NCBI GenBank assembly: GCA_965367295.1
Contig: CBDUHN010000059.1
Location: 1 to 12,224 of the forward strand
DNA: 12,224 bases
Source: JAIVHA01 sp965367295
GTDB lineage: Bacteria; Pseudomonadota; Gammaproteobacteria; DSM-19610
Reading direction: 5' to 3'
Part shown: piece after piece, positions 1 to 7,699 of the stretch
Layout of the letters: every line of letters starts with the position of its first letter
Numbering within the stretch: the stretch's first letter is position 1
Translations under genes and position numbers: made by a program
Notes under the pieces: generated by a model
Told to the model about the DNA's origin: nothing
Database searches by the model: none
What the model saw: only the letters and a program-made list of their open reading frames with translations

Positions 1-1109
1 CTTCGCCTGAACAGCGATAACGCCACCAGGAAAAACGCCAGCCCGATGCCCACAATACTCAGCATGGCTGGCCACACCACATCGAAGCCCGCACCCCGAT
101 ACAGTATCGCTTGCGCCAGATTGACGAAATGGGTGGTCGGTGCAATCAGCATAATATTCTGCACCATCTCCGGCATACTCTCGCGCGGCGTGATGCCGCC
201 GGACAGCATTTGCAGCGGCACAATAACCAGAATCATCAGCAGACCCAGTTGTGGCATATTGCGCGCGATGGTGCCCATGAAAATACCCATGGAGGTGGTG
301 GAAAACAGGTGCAACAGGGCCGCGAACATGAACAGCGGAATCGAGCCTGCGATCGGCACGCTCAATAAACCCTGCACAATCAGGTATAGCGAAAGGCCAG
401 CGGCGACCAGCACCACCAGACCCATGGACCACACCTTGGCGAGCATGATTTCCGCAGCACCCAACGGCATCACCAGCAAGTGCTCCAGGGTGCCGTGTTC
501 ACGCTCGCGCAGCAAAGCGGCCCCGGTCAGAATAATCGATAGCAGAGTGATGTTATTAATGATTTCCATCACGCTGCCGAACCAGGCACTGGTCAGGTTA
601 GGGTTGAACTTGACCCGCGTAACCAGTTCGATAGGCAACTCGATACCCTCGCGGGTGCCCTGCACGAATTCCGCGAGTTCGGCGTTGATGATGTTTTGAA
701 TATAACCAGCCCCGATCATCCCCTGGGTCATACGGGTGGCATCGATATTGACCTGAATGTCCGGGTGCTTACCTGCCAGCGCATCACGCTCGAAGTTGGG
801 CGGGATATCCACGACGAAAGTGTAGATGCCCGCATCCATGCCACGATCCACATCTTCCAGCGCGATCAACTCGGGCGTCTTGAAATAGGGTTTGTAGAAC
901 GCATCGACAATACGGCTCGACAGTGGCGACCGGTCCTCGTCAACGAAGGCAATGGGCGCATTGTGCAAGCCGACCGAGGTGGCGGTCGCCGCGGTGTAGA
1001 TACCCACGGTGAAGGCCCAGATAATGAAGAACAATAAAACCTTATCGTGCCACAGGCCGCGCAGCTCCTTGATGCCCAGACGATAAATATTGGCCAGGTG
1101 CTGCAACAT
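1..1109 (-). CDS. yhhJ: ABC-2 type transporter permease, YhhJ-like (3' end cut by window edge)
   Basis: Inner-membrane permease subunit expected to work with the RbbA ATPase/permease encoded just upstream and the HlyD-type adaptor. From the ATG at 1109-1107 the frame stays open for 369 codons to the window edge. E. coli YhhJ is about 375 residues, so only a few C-terminal codons should be missing. The N-terminus has one membrane span (about residues 26-42), followed by a long periplasmic domain with a DED motif. A cluster of hydrophobic spans lies in the C-terminal half, after the ABC-2 permease signature RERGTLE-like segment (here LLREREHGTLEHLLVMPL). The start ATG shares one base with the rbbA stop (TAATG), which indicates translational coupling. 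The frame is intact throughout what is visible. The exported substrate is not evident from sequence. Confidence 0.93.
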   Translation of the reverse strand, partial: MLQHLANIYRLGIKELRGLWHDKVLLFFIIWAFTVGIYTAATATSVGLHNAPIAFVDEDRSPLSSRIVDAFYKPYFKTPELIALEDVDRGMDAGIYTFVVDIPPNFERDALAGKHPDIQVNIDATRMTQGMIGAGYIQNIINAELAEFVQGTREGIELPIELVTRVKFNPNLTSAWFGSVMEIINNITLLSIILTGAALLREREHGTLEHLLVMPLGAAEIMLAKVWSMGLVVLVAAGLSLYLIVQGLLSVPIAGSIPLFMFAALLHLFSTTSMGIFMGTIARNMPQLGLLMILVIVPLQMLSGGITPRESMPEMVQNIMLIAPTTHFVNLAQAILYRGAGFDVVWPAMLSIVGIGLAFFLVALSLFRR

Positions 1110-3847
1110 TATTTTTCCTGCCTGTTCAGCGCAACCAGACTGAGCAGGGTCAGTACCGGAACGAAGGCGGCCAATGCGAGAAAGTCCCCGTGCAGATCAC
1201 CGAATTCCAGTGCCTTGGTAAAAATGCCGCGGCTGATGTTAAGAAAATAGGTCGCGGGGAAAAGGCGCCCGATCACCGCGCCCGCCCCTTCCAGCGACGA
1301 GACCGGCTCGGTCAGACCGGAGAAACTGACCGTCGCCAGCAGCGTGACGATCGCGGTGGCGGCAAGCGCGGCTATCTGGGTTCGGGTAAACGAGGACATC
1401 AACAGACCGATGCCGGTGGTGGCGGTGACAAAGATCAGTGCGGCCAGACTCAGAGCCGCGAAGCTGCCCTTTAGCGGTACCTCGAACACGAATATCGCCA
1501 GGGCGGTGAGACCGAAAAAGCTGATCATGCTGACGCCGATATAAGGCAGCTGTTTACCGATCAGAAACTCCAGCCGTGTGACCGGGGTGGCATACAGGTT
1601 GGTGATCGAGCCCAGTTCTTTTTCACGCACCACGCCCAGGGCCATGAGGATCGACGGGATAAACACCAGCAACAGGGGGATGACCGCCGGCACCATGGCA
1701 TAGATACTTTTGAAATCCTGATTGTAACGATAGCGCATCTCGAGATCGGCGATGGTCAGATCCGGCACTTCGCCCAGGGTGCGTCGCGCAAGCTGGACCA
1801 GGTAATCGTAGTTCATGCCCTCGACATAACCGCGCACGGTCTCGGCCCGAAATGGCATGGCGCCGTCCAGCCAGACGCCGACCTCCGCGGTGCGATTACG
1901 CTTGAGGTCCCTGCCGAAGTTGGACGGAATCTCCAGCGCGAGGGCCAGCTCGCCACTGACCAGACGCTGCTCCAGTTCTATCTGGCTGTAGATCGGTGCC
2001 TGCTCGATGAAATACCGGGAGCCTGACAGGTTCTGAATATAGTCGCGGCTCTGTGGTGACTGGTCCCAGTCCAGTACGGCAAAGGACAGGTCTTCCACGT
2101 CCAGGGTGATGCCGTAACCCATGATGAACATCAGAATCACTGAGCCCAACAGGGCGAAGGTCAGGCGCACCGGATCGCGCACAATTTCCAGGGATTCGCG
2201 ATAACTGTAGCCGAACAGGCGCAACGGACTGAATGCGCGATGCGTTTTGTGGCCCGCTTGTTCTGACGGCGGCGCTGTCGCAACAACAGTTTTATCGAGG
2301 TCCTGTTCGCCCAGGGTCTCGCCGGTTGCCTGTTGCAGATAATCGATGAAGGTGTCTTCCAGGTTGTCTTTGCCCCGCTGTTCGACCAACGCCTGCGGGC
2401 TGTCGCTGGCGAGCACCCTGCCCGCATGCATCAGCGAAATGCGGTCGCAGCGCGCGCCCTCATTCATGAAATGGGTGGAGATGAAAATGGTCACGCCATC
2501 GTTGCGGGAAAGATCGATCAATAGCTCCCAGAACGTATCCCGCGCCACCGGGTCGACGCCGGAAGTGGGTTCGTCCAGGATCAGCATCTCCGGCTTATGG
2601 ATCACCGCCACGGCCAGGGATAAACGCTGGCGAATCCCTAACGGCAAGTCGGCGGCCAGATGATCGACGTGATCCTTGAGATCGAATCGCTCGACCATCT
2701 CGTTGACCCGCGCCGGTATGGTGTTTTCGGGCAAATGAAACAACTGCGCGTGCAGCACCAGGTTCTGTTGCACGGTCAGTTCACCGTACAGGGAAAACGC
2801 CTGGGTCATGAAACCCACCCGCTTGCGGGTGGCCAGGTCATGCGCTTTTGCACGATGACCAAACAACGAGGCTTCACCCTCGGAAGGCGGCAACAAACCG
2901 GTGAGCATTTTCATGGTGGTGGTCTTGCCGCAACCGTTGGAACCGAGAAAACCGAAAATCTCGCCGCGCTGGATCTCGAAACTGACATGGTCCACCGCGG
3001 TAAAATTGCCGAATCGCATGGTCAGGCCCTCGGCCTTGATGGCAGGCGTATTGTCACCCTGATTCATCCGCGGTGGCACCACCAGGGTTTTATGGCCGCT
3101 GCGTTTTTCTTCCGGCAGCAACTGGATAAAGGCCGCATCGAGATCTTTGGTACCGGTATGCGCCATGAGCTCCTGCGGCGTTCCGGTGGCGAGGACTTTA
3201 CCGTCATCCATCGCCGCCAGCCAGTCGAAGGCGGTGGCTTCCTCCATATAAGCGGTCGCGACGATCACGCTCATACCCGGACGGCGTGCACGAATGCGGT
3301 TGATCAGTGTCCAGAACTGGCGCCGGGACAGGGGATCAACGCCGGTAGTAGGCTCATCGAGAATCAGCAGATCCGGATCATGAATCAGTGCGCAGCACAG
3401 GCCGAGTTTCTGCTTCATGCCGCCGGACAGTTTGCCCGCCGGCCGGTCCCGGAACGGGGCCAGGCCGGTGCTCTCCAGTAACTCGTCGATACGCCATTCG
3501 CGTTCTTTCCGTTTCTGGCCGAACAGGCGACCGAAAAAATCCACGTTCTCGAACACCGACAGGGTCATATAAAGGTTCTTCCCCAGGCCCTGGGGCATGT
3601 AGGCGATGCGCGGACAGACCTGGCTACGATGACGGGCATTGCGCATATCGCCATCCAGGACCTCGACGCTACCGGTCTGGATTTTGCGCACCCCTGAAAT
3701 CAGCGCCAGCAAAGAGGACTTGCCGACACCGTCCGGGCCGATCAGCCCTGCCATGACACCGGCAGGGATATCAAGATCGATGTTATCGACCACAAGCGCA
3801 TCGCCGTAGCGATGACACAGATCGCTGATCTGTGCGACGCCGGTCAT
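1109..3847 (-). CDS. rbbA: RbbA: ribosome-associated ATPase / ABC transporter fusion (two ATPase domains plus ABC-2 permease)
   Basis: I place the start at 3847, giving 912 codons, because that ATG overlaps the adaptor gene's TGA as ATGA and matches the 911 residues of E. coli RbbA. An in-frame start at 3880 (923 codons) is possible but lies inside the adaptor gene. Residue order: ATPase domain 1 has Walker A GPDGVGKSS at 37-45, signature LSGGM at 140-144 and Walker B LLILDEP at 160-166. ATPase domain 2 has Walker A GSNGCGKTT at 302-310, signature position LPLG at 401-404, Walker B LILDEP at 422-427 and H-loop His at 459. An ABC-2 type membrane domain fills about 545-912. In E. coli RbbA binds ribosomes and stimulates elongation through its ATPase; the permease domain also suggests efflux. 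The domain 1 H-loop position is Tyr200 (VATAYMEEA), so the two ATP sites look unequal. Gene order yhiI-rbbA-yhhJ supports the identity. Confidence 0.96.
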   Translation of the reverse strand: MTGVAQISDLCHRYGDALVVDNIDLDIPAGVMAGLIGPDGVGKSSLLALISGVRKIQTGSVEVLDGDMRNARHRSQVCPRIAYMPQGLGKNLYMTLSVFENVDFFGRLFGQKRKEREWRIDELLESTGLAPFRDRPAGKLSGGMKQKLGLCCALIHDPDLLILDEPTTGVDPLSRRQFWTLINRIRARRPGMSVIVATAYMEEATAFDWLAAMDDGKVLATGTPQELMAHTGTKDLDAAFIQLLPEEKRSGHKTLVVPPRMNQGDNTPAIKAEGLTMRFGNFTAVDHVSFEIQRGEIFGFLGSNGCGKTTTMKMLTGLLPPSEGEASLFGHRAKAHDLATRKRVGFMTQAFSLYGELTVQQNLVLHAQLFHLPENTIPARVNEMVERFDLKDHVDHLAADLPLGIRQRLSLAVAVIHKPEMLILDEPTSGVDPVARDTFWELLIDLSRNDGVTIFISTHFMNEGARCDRISLMHAGRVLASDSPQALVEQRGKDNLEDTFIDYLQQATGETLGEQDLDKTVVATAPPSEQAGHKTHRAFSPLRLFGYSYRESLEIVRDPVRLTFALLGSVILMFIMGYGITLDVEDLSFAVLDWDQSPQSRDYIQNLSGSRYFIEQAPIYSQIELEQRLVSGELALALEIPSNFGRDLKRNRTAEVGVWLDGAMPFRAETVRGYVEGMNYDYLVQLARRTLGEVPDLTIADLEMRYRYNQDFKSIYAMVPAVIPLLLVFIPSILMALGVVREKELGSITNLYATPVTRLEFLIGKQLPYIGVSMISFFGLTALAIFVFEVPLKGSFAALSLAALIFVTATTGIGLLMSSFTRTQIAALAATAIVTLLATVSFSGLTEPVSSLEGAGAVIGRLFPATYFLNISRGIFTKALEFGDLHGDFLALAAFVPVLTLLSLVALNRQEK

Positions 3848-4830
3848 TGCGGTAGGCTTACCTGCAGGGATTCGGGCCACTCGAGGTTCTGATCCAGGCG
3901 CACATAGGCCAGGCCCGGCAGCCCGGTTTTGACTTTTTCGATATGTTCTTTAAGCAGTGCAGGATCGATCTTGACCTTGATCCGAAACATCAGCTTTTCA
4001 CGTTCGGTCCGGGTCTCGACTTCCTTGGGCGTAAACTGGGCCTGGGCGGCAACGAAAGAGACACTGGCCGGAATGGTGAACTCGGGCACAGCGTCGAGCT
4101 TGATGCGCGCCTCCGACCCTACCCGGACGCGACCGGCCTGCGAGGTGGGCAGGAAAATGGTCATGTACACGTCTGTGAGTTCCAGTACCGTCAGCACCTT
4201 GCCGCCGGCACCCAGCACTTCCCCGGGATCGGCCAGCCGATACAGCACACGACCGCCAACCGGTGTCTTCAGTGCGCTGTCATCGATGTTGGTCCTGAGA
4301 CGATCGGTTCTCGCAACCGCGGCATCGATGGCCGCCTCGGCCTGTACCACCTGTACCCGTGCCGCCTTCAGCGCCGCCTCCGCACTCAGCCTGGCGGTGC
4401 GACTTTGATCCAGCGTCTCCTGGGAGACGTGGCCTTTTTTGACCAGTTCACTGGCGCGTGTGTATTCCGCCTTGGCATAGACCAGTTCGCTTTCCCGTTG
4501 TGCAACGATGGCCTCGGCATAGTTTCTGCCCTCCTGGGCCTGCCGCAACTGCGCCTCGGCTTCGCGCAACTGGGCTTCCAGGTCCTGCGTATCCATACGT
4601 GCCAGCACCTGACCGGCTTCAACCATATCGCCTTCCATGGCCAATACTTCTGCCAGCCGCCCGGCGTACTTGGTTGCAATGTCGTACTGGGTGGCCTCGA
4701 TCCGACCATTCCCGGAGGCGAAGCCCTCCGGTAGCATCGTCGGTTGCCACTGTTGCCACAACATCCATACACCGCCAAGCGCAATGATCAGGACAACAAT
4801 GCCAATTCCTTGCTTCACACCTGTTTTCAT
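3844..4830 (-). CDS. yhiI: HlyD-family membrane-fusion (periplasmic adaptor) protein, YhiI-like
   Basis: Periplasmic adaptor linking an inner-membrane ABC pump to the outer membrane or periplasm; its partner genes rbbA and yhhJ follow directly. From the chosen ATG (4830) it is 328 residues. There is one N-terminal membrane anchor at about 8-25, then a barrel-sandwich half (EVLAMEGDMVEAGQVLARMD, 61-80), an Ala/Glu/Gln-rich alpha-helical hairpin at about 82-180 likely to form a coiled coil, the returning lipoyl half (GRVLYRLADPGEVL, 193-206) and a beta-barrel C-terminus. A TTG at 4839 would add three residues, but AGG lies 9 bases upstream of the ATG, so I prefer the ATG. The stop overlaps the rbbA start as ATGA. 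A promoter may lie in the 75-base gap upstream, which carries a dyad. Confidence 0.93.
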   Translation of the reverse strand: MKTGVKQGIGIVVLIIALGGVWMLWQQWQPTMLPEGFASGNGRIEATQYDIATKYAGRLAEVLAMEGDMVEAGQVLARMDTQDLEAQLREAEAQLRQAQEGRNYAEAIVAQRESELVYAKAEYTRASELVKKGHVSQETLDQSRTARLSAEAALKAARVQVVQAEAAIDAAVARTDRLRTNIDDSALKTPVGGRVLYRLADPGEVLGAGGKVLTVLELTDVYMTIFLPTSQAGRVRVGSEARIKLDAVPEFTIPASVSFVAAQAQFTPKEVETRTEREKLMFRIKVKIDPALLKEHIEKVKTGLPGLAYVRLDQNLEWPESLQVSLPQ

Positions 4831-4861
4831 TTTGATCAACCTATTGCGATTACGCCTGTAT

Positions 4862-4895
4862 ATGACAGTTGATGGTACGACCCTTGTCCTGTCAT
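4862..4895. promoter_or_regulatory. Inverted repeat ATGACAG-N20-CTGTCAT upstream of the adaptor operon
   Basis: Perfect 7-base arms (4862-4868 and 4889-4895) flank a 20-base spacer in the gap between the cytochrome b561 gene and the HlyD gene. There is no T-run, so it does not look like an intrinsic terminator. On the minus strand a TATACA hexamer (possible -10) sits close to the left arm, but no good -35 pairs with it. It could be an operator for the efflux operon. The evidence is the symmetry and position only. Confidence 0.3.
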
Positions 4896-4905
4896 TATCA
4901 AATGG

Positions 4906-5493
4906 TTACTTCAACAAAGACATTTTTTCCATGGTCCTGTCTTTCCGCACCCGCTGATGGTAGAGAGCCGCCAGCACATGGCCGAGTATCAGCATCCAGG
5001 CCAGCCAGGCGCCGAGCAGTTCCTTGTGCACAAAATCGATGGGCTTTTCGAATTCCTCGAATGACAACCCCAGCCCATCGGTCACCAGAAGTGTAAACAA
5101 GGGCGTATCGGCGAATTTCGGGATCTCAAGCAGGAAGAAATAATTGGTGCTGCCGCCCGTGCCCAGGTAACCGGTGAGCGGTAACAGAATCATGACGGCA
5201 TACAATGCCAGGTGCCCGGCATGGGCCAGCCGATGCTCAAACAGGGTGCCCGGTTCGGGATCGGGCACCCTGTTCATGAGTCGCCATAGTATCCTTAACA
5301 ACACCAGTACGCCGATGGTCACACCAACGGACAAATGCAGCTGAAACGCAATCATGTTTTCCGTTGTTTTAGGTTCAGTAAACCAGTGGCGATAATACAC
5401 CGAACAGTATGAACCCAGGAACAGCAGCGCGGTCGTCCAATGCAACCATTTCGCGATAGAGCCGTAGCTGTCAGCGGTGTTTTTTATACGCAT
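4906..5493 (-). CDS. Cytochrome b561-family (CybB-type) diheme membrane protein
   Basis: Four-helix inner-membrane cytochrome b that would pass electrons between quinol and partner proteins. From the ATG at 5493 it is 195 residues, close to the usual 175-190. The N-terminus YGSIAKWLHW is the classic family opening. Candidate heme ligands are His18 (WLHW, helix 1), His53 (QLHLSVG, helix 2), His91 or His94 (HAGHLALY, helix 3), and His156 or His172 (VHKELLGAWL and LILGHVLAALYH, helix 4). An upstream in-frame ATG at 5592 would add 33 polar residues that do not look like family sequence. That stretch also contains two dyads, so I treat it as leader. No strong ribosome site is visible before 5493, which leaves the exact start uncertain. 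It is followed 75 bases later by the HlyD-RbbA-YhhJ operon. The natural electron donor and acceptor are unknown. Confidence 0.9.
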   Translation of the reverse strand: MRIKNTADSYGSIAKWLHWTTALLFLGSYCSVYYRHWFTEPKTTENMIAFQLHLSVGVTIGVLVLLRILWRLMNRVPDPEPGTLFEHRLAHAGHLALYAVMILLPLTGYLGTGGSTNYFFLLEIPKFADTPLFTLLVTDGLGLSFEEFEKPIDFVHKELLGAWLAWMLILGHVLAALYHQRVRKDRTMEKMSLLK

Positions 5494-5522
5494 GTCAAGA
5501 TTATCTAAACGGATACAGCGCG

Positions 5523-5536
5523 ACTGCTGAAACAGT
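5523..5536. promoter_or_regulatory. Dyad ACTGCTGAAACAGT in the cytochrome b561 leader
   Basis: Near-palindrome with ACTG...CAGT arms, 30 to 43 bases upstream of the preferred start codon. It matches 13 of 14 bases of the perfect dyad ACTGTTGAAACAGT at 8878-8891 upstream of the fmdE remnant. A second dyad, CAGTT-GCA-AACTG, lies next to it at 5544-5556. Together they look like operator-type sites. The binding protein is unknown. If translation really starts at 5592, these would be coding instead. Confidence 0.3.
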
Positions 5537-5543
5537 ATTCTTC

Positions 5544-5556
5544 CAGTTGCAAACTG
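5544..5556. promoter_or_regulatory. Dyad CAGTT-GCA-AACTG in the cytochrome b561 leader
   Basis: Perfect 5-base arms around a 3-base spacer, seven bases from the end of the neighbouring 14-base dyad. The pairing of two similar CAGTT/AACTG-type elements upstream of one gene is suggestive of tandem operator half-sites. The short arms make chance a real alternative. Confidence 0.22.
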
Positions 5557-5653
5557 CCTTCCGCGATCATTTTTTGAAATACCAAGAATCATCGCCCCAG
5601 TATACCCAGCCCTTATTTGTCAGGCAGTCGTTTCTGAACTGATACTGAAGTTC

Positions 5654-5688
5654 TTCTTGATCTCTGCACAATTACCGCACAGTTGAAA
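5654..5688. repeat. Diverged 35-base direct repeat, copy A
   Basis: Matches 8853-8887 at 28 of 35 positions without gaps, in the same orientation. Both copies lie in gene-poor leaders on the minus-strand side: this one upstream of the cytochrome b561 gene, the other upstream of the fmdE remnant. Read on the minus strand in one frame, both give an F-Q-x-C-x-x-C-x-E-I-x-K pattern, but in copy A that frame has a stop codon two codons before it. It may be a remnant of a duplicated gene end or a conserved regulatory block. Confidence 0.5.
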
Positions 5689-5827
5689 GTATGCTTACCG
5701 TAGGATATGCGATACCCGAGCATCATATGGAGCACCGGTTAGCGGCGGATGACGTTGTGCGTATATGAGCGGTTTCGTCGTGTTGCGTGTCCGGTTGCAC
5801 CTTGTATAGATGTATACGATCAGGCTT

Positions 5828-7468
5828 TCACCGATACCGTGCCTCCATCAGATCGATCTGCCGTACCAGCTTACGAGAAAGCTCATCCGAGATTGTGTAC
5901 CTGCGTGCCAACTTGAAAATGGCCTCGCGCTCGGCCTGCAAGGCTGTGAGACGCAGCGCGATTTCCGCGCGGTCGGCCCGGCGCAGATCCTCGGCATCAA
6001 CGGTACCAGCTGTCGCATCGTCGCTAATGCGCTGCTTGTAGTTCGCGATCACACGCACAGCGGCGTTGGTGAACAAATCGGCATCGTCTGCACTTTCGGT
6101 GGAAAAAGCGTGGCGTGCGTCTTCAATTGCAGCGATGGCTGCGATGGCCGCCTCGTGACGGGCAAGGTCTTCCTCGTGCCGTCCGGCCGGTTCCTCCGAC
6201 AGCGTCAATCCATTCATTAGGTAGGGCAGGCCTACGCTGGCAAGCAGGAGCGACAACAGGATGACCATCGCCGCAAGGAAAATGACCAGATCGCGCGCCG
6301 GAAAGGCCGATCCGTCGGGCAACAGCAACGGCAGTGAAAGCACGCCAGCCAAAGTAATAGCGCCACGTACCCCGGCCAGCGACATGGCAGCGATTTTGCG
6401 CCAGCCGGGTTTTGCCAGCGGCTCGCCGCGCCGGCGCGCCGTGAACAGGCTGATGTGCCACGCCGCCCAGACCCAGCCGAAGCGCAGCAGTACCAGGATG
6501 GCGGTTACTGCCAGTACATAGCCAGGTAGCCACCAGGCCGAGAGATGGCCGGTTTCCTCCACTGAATATGCGGCACGGCGCAGGATGCCCGGAAGCTGTT
6601 CACCGAGCATGACAAACATGATGCCATTGAGTGCAAACTGCACTGTATCCCAGACCGCGGTGCGCTGCACCCGGGTCGTGGCCAGCGCACGGCCGCTGAG
6701 TTCGACATAGCTCATGGTGATGCCGGAAGCGACTGCCGCGAGGATGCCTGAAGCTTCGAGGCGTTCAGCTATCAGATAGGCCCCGAAGGGCATCAGCAGA
6801 TTGACCAGGATCGGGGAGCCGCTTTCCTCGCCGAAATGCCGTGTCAGCCACAGATGCGCATAACTCACGGCCAGGGTTACAGCGATGCCGACCCCCAGTC
6901 CGACCAGCGCCACCCAGATAAAAGTGAGCGAAGCCGAACCGATGGAAAAGCTGCCGGTCATGGCCGCCGCCACTGCAAAGCGGAAACACACCAGTCCTGA
7001 TGCATCGTTGAGCAGCGATTCGCCCCGAAGGATGTGCATCAGCCGCCTGGGTATGGGCGCTTGCGCGGCAATCGAGGACACGGCCACCGGATCGGTGGGC
7101 GACACGACGGCGGCCAGCGCAAAGGCTACCGCCAGCGGCATGGCGGGAATCATCCAGTGGACCAGGAAGCCTGCGCCGAGCACGGTGAACACCACGAGGC
7201 CGAAGGCCAGCGCAAGAATGACCCCCTTGTCGCGAAACAACCCTGACTTGGGAATTCTCCAGCCGTCGAGAAACAGCAGCGGCGGCAGAAAAAGCAAAAA
7301 GAATATCTTCGGATCCAGCACCACACTCTGGACCGAGATTGCGGACACCGCGGCTCCGAGGATAATCTGCACTAGCGGCAGTGGAATGGACAGGGGCACC
7401 ACCCTGACCAGGTAGCCGCTGACCACCACCGCCAGCAGCATCGCCAGTACCACTTCTATCGAATGCAT
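5828..7468 (-). CDS. Na+/H+ antiporter, CPA1 family (NhaP/YjcE-type)
   Basis: Inner-membrane cation/proton antiporter that trades cytoplasmic Na+ (or K+) for protons and supports pH and salt homeostasis. It has 546 residues, the same class size as E. coli YjcE (about 549). About twelve hydrophobic spans fill residues 1-415. Diagnostic segments are LFLPPLLFLDGW (59-70), SPTDPVAV (123-130, ion-site Asp), RGESLLNDASGLV (148-160, the conserved ND pair) and AGVRGAITLAGVLSLPLLLP (365-384). A charged, Ala/Glu/Arg-rich soluble tail (about 421-546) is typical of the bacterial form. The ATG at 7468 is preceded by GGAGG four bases upstream, which fixes the start. It appears monocistronic, with gaps of more than 100 bases on both sides. 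Transported ion specificity cannot be read from sequence. Confidence 0.95.
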   Translation of the reverse strand: MHSIEVVLAMLLAVVVSGYLVRVVPLSIPLPLVQIILGAAVSAISVQSVVLDPKIFFLLFLPPLLFLDGWRIPKSGLFRDKGVILALAFGLVVFTVLGAGFLVHWMIPAMPLAVAFALAAVVSPTDPVAVSSIAAQAPIPRRLMHILRGESLLNDASGLVCFRFAVAAAMTGSFSIGSASLTFIWVALVGLGVGIAVTLAVSYAHLWLTRHFGEESGSPILVNLLMPFGAYLIAERLEASGILAAVASGITMSYVELSGRALATTRVQRTAVWDTVQFALNGIMFVMLGEQLPGILRRAAYSVEETGHLSAWWLPGYVLAVTAILVLLRFGWVWAAWHISLFTARRRGEPLAKPGWRKIAAMSLAGVRGAITLAGVLSLPLLLPDGSAFPARDLVIFLAAMVILLSLLLASVGLPYLMNGLTLSEEPAGRHEEDLARHEAAIAAIAAIEDARHAFSTESADDADLFTNAAVRVIANYKQRISDDATAGTVDAEDLRRADRAEIALRLTALQAEREAIFKLARRYTISDELSRKLVRQIDLMEARYR

Positions 7469-7699
7469 ATTCCCTCCGTTTCCACGACCAGGTCCCGTTG
7501 TATCCGGTTAAATTAAGACGAACAGGCCGTGAAGCCACTATCAATGCGGGTTCTGGCGATTCCTGGGTGTCCACGGTTGGAGTTTCAATCTGCCCATTGG
7601 CGATGCTTCCAGGTTTGAGGGTCTGGAGTAGCCTGAACGCAGGGAGATGCTGTTTGTGCCCCATGACGTGGAGGAAATTTGGCCCCATCTTTGATCCTG
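7469..7699. other. Intergenic stretch between the TauE remnant and the antiporter
   Basis: The antiporter ribosome site (GGAGG) lies next to 7469. The rest holds no recognisable gene, RNA or terminator. Both strands are open across much of 7500-7699, in a 73-codon plus-strand frame and a longer minus-strand frame. I recognise neither product and neither has a clear ribosome site, so I do not call a gene. It may be a remnant of a transferred element. Confidence 0.4.

Larger units (their letters stand above)
5494..5827. other. Intergenic region between the antiporter and the cytochrome b561 gene
   Basis: About 330 bases with no convincing gene. It contains two dyads near the cytochrome b561 start (5523-5536 and 5544-5556) and one copy of a 35-base diverged repeat (5654-5688). 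A short dyad, GTATA-GATG-TATAC (5804-5817), lies just past the antiporter stop but lacks a T-run and so is not a clear terminator. A 37-codon open frame (5726 to 5613, minus) covers the repeat but has no good ribosome site. Two other frames across the repeat hold stops. The promoter of the cytochrome gene probably lies here, but I cannot pick out a confident -35/-10 pair. Confidence 0.5.

Noticed and set aside
46..699. Plus-strand 217-codon open frame
   Set aside because: It lies antisense to the yhhJ-like permease, which has clear family motifs and coupling to rbbA; the plus-strand product has no recognisable domain.
2660..3481. Plus-strand 273-codon open frame
   Set aside because: Antisense shadow of the two ATPase domains of rbbA; long open shadows are expected opposite GC-rich genes.
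3943..4734. Plus-strand 263-codon open frame
   Set aside because: Antisense to the HlyD-type adaptor gene, which explains the sequence fully.
5804..5817. GTATA-GATG-TATAC dyad after the antiporter stop as a terminator
   Set aside because: Arms are only five A/T-rich bases and no T-run follows on the minus strand, so it does not qualify as an intrinsic terminator.
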